A DNA stretch of 64,000 nt from NCBI GenBank assembly GCA_965279285.1, contig OZ257148.1:1116001-1180000 (forward strand), read 5' to 3'. Below, in pieces: positions 16,514 through 23,760 of the stretch. Position 1 is the first letter of the stretch; each line of letters begins with the position of its first letter. The notes under the pieces are model-generated. The model saw nothing but the letters and a program-made list of their open reading frames with translations, was not told where the DNA came from and did no database searches. The stretch is from G965279335 sp965279285. GTDB taxonomy: Bacteria; Pseudomonadota; Gammaproteobacteria; DSM-16500. A program made the position numbers and the translations under genes.

Positions 16514-17113
16514 ATGTTTACTGGAATAGTTGATCACTGTGGCAAAATAATAAAATTAAAAAAAACCGCTGAAACAATCCATTTATGGATAGAAGCCAAT
16601 TTTTCTGATTTAGTCTTAGGTGAAAGTATTGCTGTCAATGGCATTTGTTTAACCGTCACAGAGATTAACGATAAATCATTTGCTTGTGATATTTCTCCAG
16701 AAACTTTTCGTTTGACTACCGCAGCTAATTTTTCCATTTCTCAAAAGGTTAATTTAGAACGCGCTTTGCAATTGTCTTCACGCCTAGGTGGCCATATGGT
16801 ATCAGGACATGTTGATCAAACTGCAGTGGTTGAACATATAGAGCAAAACCAGGCTTTTACTCGGATGGTATTTGCTGGAGTGAGTGAACTAAACATGCCT
16901 TTGGTGATTAAGAAAGGGAGTGTTGCAGTTAATGGTGTTAGTTTGACAATTAACGAGGTTTTTCCTACGGGATTTAGTGTGATGTTAATTCCTCATACTT
17001 TAGCATGTACGAATTTAGCTGAATTAAATAAAAGCGCGGAAGTTAATCTGGAATTTGATTTGGTTGCCAGAATTATTGTTGATCAATATCAACGATATTC
17101 TACAACACATTGA
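16514..17113 (+). CDS. ribE: riboflavin synthase, alpha subunit
   Basis: Riboflavin synthase dismutates two molecules of 6,7-dimethyl-8-ribityllumazine to riboflavin and the pyrimidine precursor (the gene is called ribC in E. coli). The product is 199 residues, close to the usual length of about 210. The two lumazine-binding repeats are visible: MFTGIVDHCGKI and GESIAVNGICLTVTEI in the first, RLGGHMVSGHVD and KGSVAVNGVSLTINEV in the second. AAGGAAA precedes the ATG. The stop codon overlaps the -35 element of the tolB promoter. Confidence 0.95.
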   Translation: MFTGIVDHCGKIIKLKKTAETIHLWIEANFSDLVLGESIAVNGICLTVTEINDKSFACDISPETFRLTTAANFSISQKVNLERALQLSSRLGGHMVSGHVDQTAVVEHIEQNQAFTRMVFAGVSELNMPLVIKKGSVAVNGVSLTINEVFPTGFSVMLIPHTLACTNLAELNKSAEVNLEFDLVARIIVDQYQRYSTTH

Positions 17114-17137
17114 CAACATTCAAGACTATTGTATTAT
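17110..17137 (+). promoter_or_regulatory. tolB promoter
   Basis: A perfect TTGACA (17110-17115) and TATTAT (17132-17137) are separated by 16 bases. The -35 overlaps the ribE stop codon (17111-17113). The expected transcription start near 17144 lies upstream of the tolB ATG at 17183 and downstream of a longer in-frame start at 17129, which helps to reject that longer start. Confidence 0.6.
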
Positions 17138-17182
17138 CATTGTAACTATTTAGTAGCAAAATTCTTTGCGGAGAAATTCTTA

Positions 17183-18448
17183 ATGATGCGTAAGTTAATT
17201 ACAATTTTATCTTTCTTGGTTTTTTTCACAATGTCGCATTCCGCGTCGGCTATGTTGAATTTAGAGCTGACACAAGGGGTTGCTGGCGCAATTCCAATTG
17301 CGGTTATTCCATTTTCAATGCAAGGTGAAGTACCACCGCAAAATGTGTCAAATATTGTTACTAATGATTTGCAAAATAGTGGGCGGTTTAAAATTTCTAC
17401 TGGTAATGATACTCAAGCAGATAGCATAGTCACTGGGAAAGTAGAATCGATAGGTGCAGATAGGTTTCAAGTGAGTGTGCAGTTAAAAGAAGCTTATCAT
17501 GGTAAAGCAAATACAGCGCAAGCTGATATTCTTAATCAAAAATTTGTGGTTTCAGGTAATGATTTACGTCGAGTGGCTCACCATATTAGTGATATGGTTT
17601 ATCAAAAAATTACCGGTACGCGCGGGATATTTTCTACTCGTTTAGCTTATGTTGTGGTACAGCAGGGGTATCGAAAGCCTTCGCAATATACTTTAGAAGT
17701 TTCAGATCAAGATGGTTATAACCCTCGACCGCTGTTGACTTCGAAAGATCCTATCATGTCACCATCGTGGTCGCCAAATGGCAGGCAAGTGGCTTATGTT
17801 TCATTTGAAAATAGACGCGCTTCCATTTATGTGCAAAATGTGGGCGATGGTTCGCGTCAGTTAATTAGCCAATTTCCAGGCATTAACGGAGCACCTGCTT
17901 GGTCACCCGATGGTAGAAAGTTAGCGATTGTATTATCAAAGAGCGGGTCGCCCAATATTTACACACTTGATTTAGCGAGTCGGCAGGTCGTTCAAATGAC
18001 TCATGATTCTTATATCAATACAGAGCCTTCATTTTCACCGAGTGGGAGAAGTTTAATCTTTACTTCTAATCGTAGTGGAAGTCCACAGGTGTATGAATTG
18101 AAAACGGCATCTAATGCTGCTTCACGCATCACTTATGATGGTAGTTATAATGCTCGTCCTTCTTATACACCCGATGGTAATCATATTGTGGTGCTGAATC
18201 GGGAATCTGGCGTTTATAATATTGGGGTGATGGATTTAGATACAGGCACATTTCGAGTGTTGACATCATCAAGTTTAGACCATGGTTCTCCTAGCGTTGC
18301 ACCCAATGGGAGTATGGTGGTGTTTGAAGCCTTTGATTCAGGGCGTAATGTGTTAGGAATGGTAACAACCGATGGTAAAGTACGTATACGCCTGCCGGCG
18401 CGAAATGGCGAAGTGCAAGATCCAGCATGGTCACCATTTTTGTCTTGA
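17183..18448 (+). CDS. tolB: Tol-Pal system periplasmic protein TolB
   Basis: TolB is the periplasmic partner of Pal and TolA in the Tol-Pal system that constricts the outer membrane during division. From the ATG at 17183 (GGAGA eight bases upstream) the product is 421 residues (E. coli 430). It has a signal peptide (MMRKLITILSFLVFF..., cleavage likely after SASA). An N-terminal domain with VIPFSMQG follows, then a six-bladed propeller of PD40-type repeats (for example PSWSPNGRQVAYVSFENRRA and PAWSPDGRKLAIVLSKSGSP). A longer in-frame start at 17129 would hide the signal peptide and overlap the promoter. It is followed by pal and cpoB. Confidence 0.96.
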   Translation: MMRKLITILSFLVFFTMSHSASAMLNLELTQGVAGAIPIAVIPFSMQGEVPPQNVSNIVTNDLQNSGRFKISTGNDTQADSIVTGKVESIGADRFQVSVQLKEAYHGKANTAQADILNQKFVVSGNDLRRVAHHISDMVYQKITGTRGIFSTRLAYVVVQQGYRKPSQYTLEVSDQDGYNPRPLLTSKDPIMSPSWSPNGRQVAYVSFENRRASIYVQNVGDGSRQLISQFPGINGAPAWSPDGRKLAIVLSKSGSPNIYTLDLASRQVVQMTHDSYINTEPSFSPSGRSLIFTSNRSGSPQVYELKTASNAASRITYDGSYNARPSYTPDGNHIVVLNRESGVYNIGVMDLDTGTFRVLTSSSLDHGSPSVAPNGSMVVFEAFDSGRNVLGMVTTDGKVRIRLPARNGEVQDPAWSPFLS

Positions 18449-18499
18449 TACCGTTAATTTTCAGGGTATACTTTTCTGATATTTATGGGAGAGAAAGTT

Positions 18500-19024
18500 A
18501 TGAAATTAAAGAGCATAGTTCAAGTAGCAGTATTAGGTTGCAGTATTTTAGCTTTAAGTGCGTGCTCATCCACACACAAACGTGCTGGTGATGATGCAGG
18601 CTCAAACGCGAATATGGATGGCGGTGTGCAAACTTCAGGTTTAGGCGATACCACAGATTTTGGTGGTGATGTTGGACCGCGTGATGCACGTTATAAACGA
18701 ATTTATTATTTTGATTACGATAAGAGCGTTGTGCGTGAAGAAGATAAGCCAGCTATTTATGCTAATGCGGATTATTTAGTGGCACATCCTAGCGCTAAAA
18801 TTATTGTTGAAGGCCATACCGATCCACGTGGTAGCCGTGAATATAACGTTGCCTTAGGTGAACACCGTGCGAATGCGGTGGCTAATTTAATTAAGTCTAG
18901 AGGCGTTAATCCTAGCCAAATACGTGTAGTCAGTTATGGCGCAGAACGTTTAGGTGCTCAGGGACGAACAGAAAATGACTATCAGTTAGATAGACGTGCT
19001 GTTGTGGTTTATATTCAGAAGTAA
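18500..19024 (+). CDS. pal: peptidoglycan-associated lipoprotein Pal
   Basis: Pal is an outer-membrane lipoprotein whose OmpA-like domain binds peptidoglycan and which partners TolB. From the ATG at 18500 the product is 174 residues (E. coli 173). It has a lipoprotein signal with lipobox LSAC and Cys22 as the lipidation site. The OmpA domain carries IYYFDYDKSVV and VEGHTDPRGSREYNVALGEH. An in-frame ATG at 18485 would add five residues. The later one is preferred because GGGAGAG lies just before it. It follows tolB by 51 bases. Confidence 0.96.
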   Translation: MKLKSIVQVAVLGCSILALSACSSTHKRAGDDAGSNANMDGGVQTSGLGDTTDFGGDVGPRDARYKRIYYFDYDKSVVREEDKPAIYANADYLVAHPSAKIIVEGHTDPRGSREYNVALGEHRANAVANLIKSRGVNPSQIRVVSYGAERLGAQGRTENDYQLDRRAVVVYIQK

Positions 19025-19035
19025 TTCTTTGACAT

Positions 19036-19059
19036 AATCGCCTTCGAAAGAGGGCGATT
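19036..19059. other. small hairpin between pal and cpoB
   Basis: AATCGCC (19036-19042) and GGCGATT (19053-19059) form a seven-base stem with a ten-base loop. There is no T tract, so it is not a good terminator. It could protect the 3' end of the pal message or tune cpoB expression. Confidence 0.35.
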
Positions 19060-19095
19060 GATATCTTGATTGTAAAAGTTAACTGCGAGAACCTC

Positions 19096-20109
19096 ATGTC
19101 GATTTACAAATTTAAGCGTACAGTGTTGTTAGCGGTATTGTTAAGTTCCACAGCATTTGTTTATGCTGATGATGCAGTGCCTGTTTATGATGTTGATAGT
19201 ATGCCGTCGCAATTTGATGGTCAGGCTGATTCTGGATCTACAAGTTCAGCTGCTATGCCGCGTGCGTCTTCTCCAGCTCAAGTACAGTCTGAGCAGACAT
19301 ATGTTTCTTCGGCACCATCCTCTTTATCGAATGACCAACGTTTAACGCAAGTTGAACAACAGGTTAATAATATGCTGCACTCTAATTCAACAACACGAGT
19401 TGAAGAGTTGCAAGCAGAAGTGCAGACTTTACGTGGGCAAGTTGAAAGTTTGACGCACCAAGTACAACAGCAGCAAACGCAATTACGTGCTACTTATACT
19501 GATCTAGACAAACGAATCAGTAAACAGCAACAAGCAGTGGCAACTAACACGAAAGTGTCCCCAGTTGCTGAGGGAGATACAGCCCTAACGGATACTAATT
19601 CGGCAGCGAAGCCAGTAACACAACATAATAAAGTACTTGCTACGACAACAACACAAAAGCTTAGTCATGCTAGTGCGAATGCTAAGTCAGATGCTGCCGC
19701 AGCAACAGTGCAACCCAATGTCGCTGAAGAACAGCAAACCTATCAAGTAGCATATGATTTAATTAAAGAAAAAAAATATAATGAAGCAATTGTGGCCTTA
19801 CAAAAAATGTTAGTCAAATATCCTTCTGGCCAGTTTGCAGCAAATGCGCATTATTGGTTAGGTGAGTTGTACAGTTTGACAAATAAAAATGATTTAGCAG
19901 CAACCGAGTTTGCTACAATTGTTAGTGATTTTTCTGATAGTCCTAAAGTCTCTAATGCGCAATTTAAGTTGGGTATGCTTTATTCCACGCAGTCTAAATG
20001 GCCAGATGCTAAATTAGCATTTAAAAAGGTGATTAGTAAATATCCTGATACAGCACCAGCACGTTTAGCCTCTGAACAATTAAAACAAATGAAACAATTA
20101 GGGCATTAA
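19096..20109 (+). CDS. cpoB: cell division coordinator CpoB (YbgF)
   Basis: CpoB is a periplasmic TolA-binding protein that links Tol-Pal constriction with septal peptidoglycan synthesis. From the ATG at 19096 the product is 337 residues. It has a signal peptide (hydrophobic VLLAVLLSSTAFVYA), an N-terminal Gln-rich coiled coil (about residues 85-145, VEELQAEVQTLRGQVESLTH), an Ala/Thr-rich linker, and C-terminal TPR repeats (about 215-335, for example YDLIKEKKYNEAIVALQKML). It is longer than the 263-residue E. coli protein because of the linker. A TTG start at 19066 is possible but would bury the signal peptide. It follows pal and precedes queE. Confidence 0.93.
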   Translation: MSIYKFKRTVLLAVLLSSTAFVYADDAVPVYDVDSMPSQFDGQADSGSTSSAAMPRASSPAQVQSEQTYVSSAPSSLSNDQRLTQVEQQVNNMLHSNSTTRVEELQAEVQTLRGQVESLTHQVQQQQTQLRATYTDLDKRISKQQQAVATNTKVSPVAEGDTALTDTNSAAKPVTQHNKVLATTTTQKLSHASANAKSDAAAATVQPNVAEEQQTYQVAYDLIKEKKYNEAIVALQKMLVKYPSGQFAANAHYWLGELYSLTNKNDLAATEFATIVSDFSDSPKVSNAQFKLGMLYSTQSKWPDAKLAFKKVISKYPDTAPARLASEQLKQMKQLGH

Positions 20110-20111
20110 TT

Positions 20112-20753
20112 TTGAATCGCTTACGCATTACTGAAATTTTTTATTCATTACAAGGTGAGACGCGAACCGTAGGTTTACCTACAGTTTTTGTGCGTTTAAC
20201 AGGTTGCCCTTTGCGCTGTGCTTATTGTGATACAGCTTATGCTTTTTCTGGGGGTGAGATGGTGACGATAGAGCACGTCTTAGAAAAAGTGGCGAGTTTT
20301 GGAGCACATTTTGTGACGGTGACGGGTGGTGAACCGTTAGCACAAAAAGCATGTCACGAGTTGCTAACTAAGTTATGTGATGAAGGCTATGAAGTTTCTT
20401 TGGAAACCAGTGGTGCTTTGGATGTTTCTGCCGTTGATATTCGTGTTGTGAAAGTAGTTGATATTAAAACGCCAGGCTCAAAAGAGTGTGATAAAAATTA
20501 TTATGAAAATATCCAGCATCTCTTGCCACAAGATCAAGTGAAATTTGTTATTTGTGATCGAGTCGATTACGAATGGGCAAAAGATATTATGCAGCAATAT
20601 CAGTTAGCTGAGCGTTGTGATGTGTTGTTTTCTCCCAGTGCAGAGCAGCAGTCCCCTGGGGAATTGGCTGATTGGATATTAGCTGATCGCTTGCCAATTC
20701 GCTTCCAAATTCAATTGCATAAAGTTTTATGGGGCGATGTGGCGGGGCGGTAA
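20112..20753 (+). CDS. queE: 7-carboxy-7-deazaguanine synthase QueE
   Basis: QueE is a radical SAM enzyme of queuosine/7-deazaguanine synthesis that converts carboxy-tetrahydropterin to 7-carboxy-7-deazaguanine. The product is 213 residues. The iron-sulfur motif CPLRCAYC (Cys32, Cys36, Cys39) and VTGGEPL (SAM binding) are present, and the start reads RLRITEIFYSLQGET. No ATG is available, so a TTG start at 20112 is used, two bases after the cpoB stop with AGGG upstream. The tolB-pal-cpoB-queE arrangement is common in gammaproteobacteria. No queC is seen downstream. Confidence 0.93.
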   Translation: MNRLRITEIFYSLQGETRTVGLPTVFVRLTGCPLRCAYCDTAYAFSGGEMVTIEHVLEKVASFGAHFVTVTGGEPLAQKACHELLTKLCDEGYEVSLETSGALDVSAVDIRVVKVVDIKTPGSKECDKNYYENIQHLLPQDQVKFVICDRVDYEWAKDIMQQYQLAERCDVLFSPSAEQQSPGELADWILADRLPIRFQIQLHKVLWGDVAGR

Positions 20754-20756
20754 TTT

Positions 20757-20800
20757 AGAGAGTTTGGTGGGCACGCTGCGCTTTGCCCACCCTACATTAT
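20757..20800. repeat. second copy of the REP-like unit (single arm)
   Basis: This 44-base stretch is identical to 16335-16378, which is the left arm of the large inverted repeat plus flanks. Here the complementary arm is missing, leaving only the internal GGTGGGCA/TGCCCACC hairpin. It lies between queE and the tRNA promoter. Confidence 0.85.
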
Positions 20801-20816
20801 AATTTTATTTACAATG

Positions 20817-20844
20817 TTGATATTTTTCTAAAAACCAGTATCAT
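20817..20844 (+). promoter_or_regulatory. promoter of the tRNA-Lys gene
   Basis: TTGATA (20817-20822) and TATCAT (20839-20844) are separated by 16 bases and followed by a GC-rich TGGGCC, as often seen at stable-RNA promoters. The tRNA begins 43 bases downstream of the -10. Confidence 0.55.
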
Positions 20845-20886
20845 TGGGCCTGCAAAATAACATTTTCGCAAAGATCTTCTCAAGTG

Positions 20887-20962
20887 GGGTCGTTAGCTCA
20901 GTCGGTAGAGCAGCAGGCTTTTAACCTGTTGGTCCTGCGTTCGAATCGCAGACGACCCACCA
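20887..20962 (+). tRNA. tRNA-Lys (anticodon TTT)
   Basis: The 76-base gene folds into a standard cloverleaf. The acceptor stem is GGGTCGT/ACGACCC with an encoded ACCA 3' end. The D arm contains AGCTCAGTCGGTAGAGC. The anticodon loop is CTTTTAA with anticodon TTT, and the T arm carries GTTCGAATC. It stands alone between queE and the oppositely oriented cydB. Confidence 0.97.
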
Positions 20963-20977
20963 ACAACAAATTCCAGT

Positions 20978-21976
20978 TTAATACCCTATTTTTTGAGTTA
21001 CTTTTCCGCTAAAAATTTTATATGAATGATAAGTATAAAAGAGCAGAGGCGGCAGCATAACGCAGGCGCCGACTAACATAAAGAGTAAGGCAGAGTCATC
21101 AGAAGCAGCCTCAAGATAGCTTATTTGTCTCGGTACGATATACGGGTAGATGCTAATAATAAAGCCGATGTAGCACATTAAGAACATGCCGATAGTGCAC
21201 CAAAAAGGTAAGTGTTCATGATGTTTTTTTATGGCATAACAATGAATTAAAAATAAGCTTAACGTTATGATGGGTAAAACAGCGAGATAAGGCATGTTTG
21301 CTGGGTTTAGCCAGCGTTCTTTAATGGCGGGATCTAAAAAAGGTGACCAGACACTTACCATGATAAAACCGAGAAAAATAACATATTGCATTTTACTCGC
21401 CACGTTATAACATTTTTTTTGTAGTTGACCGACAGTTTTAATAATTAAATAATTTGCTCCCAACAATACATAGCCTGATATCAAGCCTAGAGCACAAGCG
21501 ATTCCGAAAGGATTAAACCATAGATAGATGTTAGTTGTGTCATGTATGCTGGGAACAGTAAAGCCTTGTACAAAAGTCCCGAGAATTAATCCTTGAGCAA
21601 CTGTTGCAAAAATTGAGCCGAGAAAAAAACAAGTGTCCCAAAGTTTTTTAGTTTTTATGGCTTTTAATCGAAACTCAAAAGCGATGCCGCGAAATAATAA
21701 AGCAATGACCATCAGTAAAATGGGCATATACATGATGGGTAAAATAGTACTAAAAGCCAGTGGAAAAGCGCCGTATAGTGCAGCACCACCAAAAACTAAC
21801 CAAGTTTGGTTACCATCCCAAACAGGTAAAATAGTACTAATTAATATATCACGTTCATTTTCATCACGAAAAAAAAGTGACATGATTCCGATACCAATAT
21901 CAAATCCGCCAAGTAATACATACATGATGACACCAAAGGCAATAATTCCACACCAGGCTAATGGTAGTGATATCAT
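20978..21976 (-). CDS. cydB: cytochrome bd-type ubiquinol oxidase subunit II (CioB-like)
   Basis: This is the second membrane subunit of a cytochrome bd quinol oxidase. The product is 332 residues, shorter than the 379-residue E. coli CydB. It has many hydrophobic segments, the conserved N-terminal LLGGFDIGIG and the WDGNQTWLVFGGAALYGAFP signature. Its start shares one base with the stop of the upstream cydA, so the pair is co-translated. The closest type by length and motifs is the cyanide-insensitive oxidase (cioB). No cydX-like small subunit was seen, and the gene ends 15 bases from the tRNA-Lys 3' end. Confidence 0.93.
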   Translation of the reverse strand: MISLPLAWCGIIAFGVIMYVLLGGFDIGIGIMSLFFRDENERDILISTILPVWDGNQTWLVFGGAALYGAFPLAFSTILPIMYMPILLMVIALLFRGIAFEFRLKAIKTKKLWDTCFFLGSIFATVAQGLILGTFVQGFTVPSIHDTTNIYLWFNPFGIACALGLISGYVLLGANYLIIKTVGQLQKKCYNVASKMQYVIFLGFIMVSVWSPFLDPAIKERWLNPANMPYLAVLPIITLSLFLIHCYAIKKHHEHLPFWCTIGMFLMCYIGFIISIYPYIVPRQISYLEAASDDSALLFMLVGACVMLPPLLFYTYHSYKIFSGKVTQKIGY

Positions 21977-23352
21977 TATTTATCTCCTGCGGTTGAAGGC
22001 GGCATATATTGGAAAGGTTGATGAGGTTCATTAATATTTAAATCTGTTGGCCCTTTGGTAATAATTTTATGTAAGAAATAAAAATAAAAATAACCAAATA
22101 TAATTCCATAAACGATAAAAATTAAAATAAAAGAAATGATGACATCATGTAATGAAACATGTGATGCCGCATCAGCTGTTCTTACGAGGTTATAAATAAC
22201 CCAGGGTTGTCTACCTTCTTCTGTGGTAATCCATCCACACCATAAGGCAATAAAACCCAGCGGTGCTGAAATAATAGCGGTTTTAAGAAACCAAATGGAA
22301 TTATAGAGACGATTTTTGCGTTTTAAATAATAAGCTATTAAAGCCATCGCTAACATGAGGAAGCCAATGCCAACCATAATGCGGAAAGTAAAAAAAACAG
22401 CAGCTACAGGCGGTTGATCTTTTTCATTAACTGCTTTTAATCCAGTTAAAACGCCATTCCATTCATGAGTATTAATTAATGCAGCACCATGTGGAATTTG
22501 AATTTCCCAATGATTAGTTTGGTGTTTTTGGTCAGGGATGGCAAATAAGATGAGAGGTGCGCCAGCTTGTGTTTCCCAAAGCCCTTCCATTGCTGCCGTT
22601 TTTATAGGTTGGTATTCTTTAACAATCAGTCCAGCTTCATCGCCTAATAGTATTTGTAAAGGCAATAGAATGAGTAGTGTCATCCAGCTAAAGGAAAAAC
22701 ATTTTTGCGCAAAAGCAGTAAATTTATTTTTAAGTAAATAATATCCTGATACGCTGCAAATGACAAAGGTCGCGCAAATATAAGATGCTAACATCATATG
22801 TGCAAAGCGTGGAAAAGCGGCGGGATTAAAAATAACTTGTTGCCAATCTGTTACTTTAAAGCTGCCATTGTTATTGATGAAGCCAGTCGGATGTTGCATC
22901 CACGTATTGGCAGTCATGATCCAGTAGGCAGAGATTGTTGTGCCAATGAAAACTAGTGCTGTAGCAAAATAGTGTAAGCGTGGACTAACTCGATCCCAAC
23001 CAAAGAGCATGACCCCAAGAAATCCAGCTTCAATAAAAAATGCAGTCATGACTTCATAAGTAAATAGTGGACCTAATACGCCACCTACTTGTTGAGTAAA
23101 GCCAGCCCAATTGGTGCCTAGTTGAAACTCCATAACGAGCCCAGAGACGACGCCCATACCAAAGGTGAGAGCAAAGACTTTTGTCCAAAATTTGCAGATA
23201 GAGAGGTAAAGTGGATTTTTTGTTTTAAGCCAAGTTCCTTCGATAATAAACAAAAATAAAGCTAGGCCGATACTGAATGCCGGAAATAAAATATGGAAAC
23301 TAATAGTAAATCCAAATTGAGCTCTAGAGAGTAAAGCAGTATCAATGATCAT
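21976..23352 (-). CDS. cydA: cytochrome bd-type ubiquinol oxidase subunit I (CioA-like)
   Basis: Subunit I binds the haems and quinol of a proton-motive, high-affinity terminal oxidase. The product is 458 residues, about 64 fewer than E. coli CydA, which indicates the short Q-loop typical of CIO-type oxidases. His20 in FTISFHILFP, Glu100 and Glu108 in TYEVMTAFFIEAGF and the GRQPW quinol-site motif are present. The likely haem ligands His in FPRFAHMMLASY and Met in VGIGFLMLAMAL are also visible. A good promoter lies 34 bases upstream of the start codon. It is the first gene of a two-gene operon read away from the accessory island. Confidence 0.94.
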   Translation of the reverse strand: MIIDTALLSRAQFGFTISFHILFPAFSIGLALFLFIIEGTWLKTKNPLYLSICKFWTKVFALTFGMGVVSGLVMEFQLGTNWAGFTQQVGGVLGPLFTYEVMTAFFIEAGFLGVMLFGWDRVSPRLHYFATALVFIGTTISAYWIMTANTWMQHPTGFINNNGSFKVTDWQQVIFNPAAFPRFAHMMLASYICATFVICSVSGYYLLKNKFTAFAQKCFSFSWMTLLILLPLQILLGDEAGLIVKEYQPIKTAAMEGLWETQAGAPLILFAIPDQKHQTNHWEIQIPHGAALINTHEWNGVLTGLKAVNEKDQPPVAAVFFTFRIMVGIGFLMLAMALIAYYLKRKNRLYNSIWFLKTAIISAPLGFIALWCGWITTEEGRQPWVIYNLVRTADAASHVSLHDVIISFILIFIVYGIIFGYFYFYFLHKIITKGPTDLNINEPHQPFQYMPPSTAGDK

Positions 23353-23385
23353 AGCCGATTATCCTGCTTGTAAAATTAAGCATTC

Positions 23386-23414
23386 ATTATATACAATTTC
23401 TTGTATCATGAAAA
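23386..23414 (-). promoter_or_regulatory. cydAB promoter
   Basis: Read on the minus strand, TTTTCA (23409-23414) and a perfect TATAAT (23386-23391) are separated by 17 bases. They lie 34 bases upstream of the cydA ATG. No clear Fnr- or ArcA-type site was recognised. Confidence 0.6.
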
Positions 23415-23451
23415 TTATTGTTTATAGACTTATGGAGCGATATTTTAAGTG

Positions 23452-23655
23452 CTAGGCTCGCCTCTGTTCTTGCTGGTAAATCGAAATCCATGCGCCAAAG
23501 AAAGATGGCAGGTCGCGCCAAGGCAATCCTGTTCGCATACGGTACAATATCCCTTCCACTGTTTTTGGTAAATTAGGCTTGTCATAAATTCCGTGTTCGC
23601 GCATGATAGTCCTTAGCTTTGACCAGTGCTCATCGGTGAGTATAAGTCTTGGCAT
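23452..23655 (-). pseudogene. IS5-family transposase fragment
   Basis: The 67 residues begin MPRLILTDEHWSKLR and continue with GIYDKPNLPKTVEGILYRMR and GLPWRDLPSFFGAW, the N-terminal domain (DUF4096 type) of IS5-family transposases. After SIYQ the frame continues only into a short aberrant tail and stops. The catalytic DDE domain is absent, so this is a dead remnant. It faces away from the accessory island. Confidence 0.85.
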
Positions 23656-23745
23656 TGCAACCTCATTTTATTGGGTTGTGAGAATCACAATTTTACGAAT
23701 TTGCCCTTATTGTTCACTGTATTACAACAAATTGTAAACAGGCCC
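23452..23745 (-). mobile_element. truncated IS5-family insertion sequence remnant
   Basis: The transposase fragment is preceded (on its own strand) by about 90 bases that look like an IS end, beginning GGGCCTGTTTACAATTTG at 23745. They include a small symmetrical TTGTGA-GAA-TCACAA element at 23676-23690. The other end is missing. The outer end lies only 15 bases before the start of the first NACHT gene, so the insertion replaced or provided that gene's upstream region. Confidence 0.6.
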
Positions 23746-23760
23746 TAAAGGAACTTCATC

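Noticed and set aside
17129..17182. An N-terminal extension of TolB starting at 17129.
   Set aside because: It would overlap the -10 element and put 18 residues before the signal peptide; GGAGA lies at the right distance from 17183.
20887..20962. The tRNA-Lys gene as an integration site for the accessory island.
   Set aside because: No duplicate of its 3' end was seen at the island edge, no integrase is present, and the cydAB operon lies between them.
23656..23745. A complete insertion sequence with both ends.
   Set aside because: Only one end and the N-terminal part of the transposase are present; no matching inverted repeat was found near 23452.
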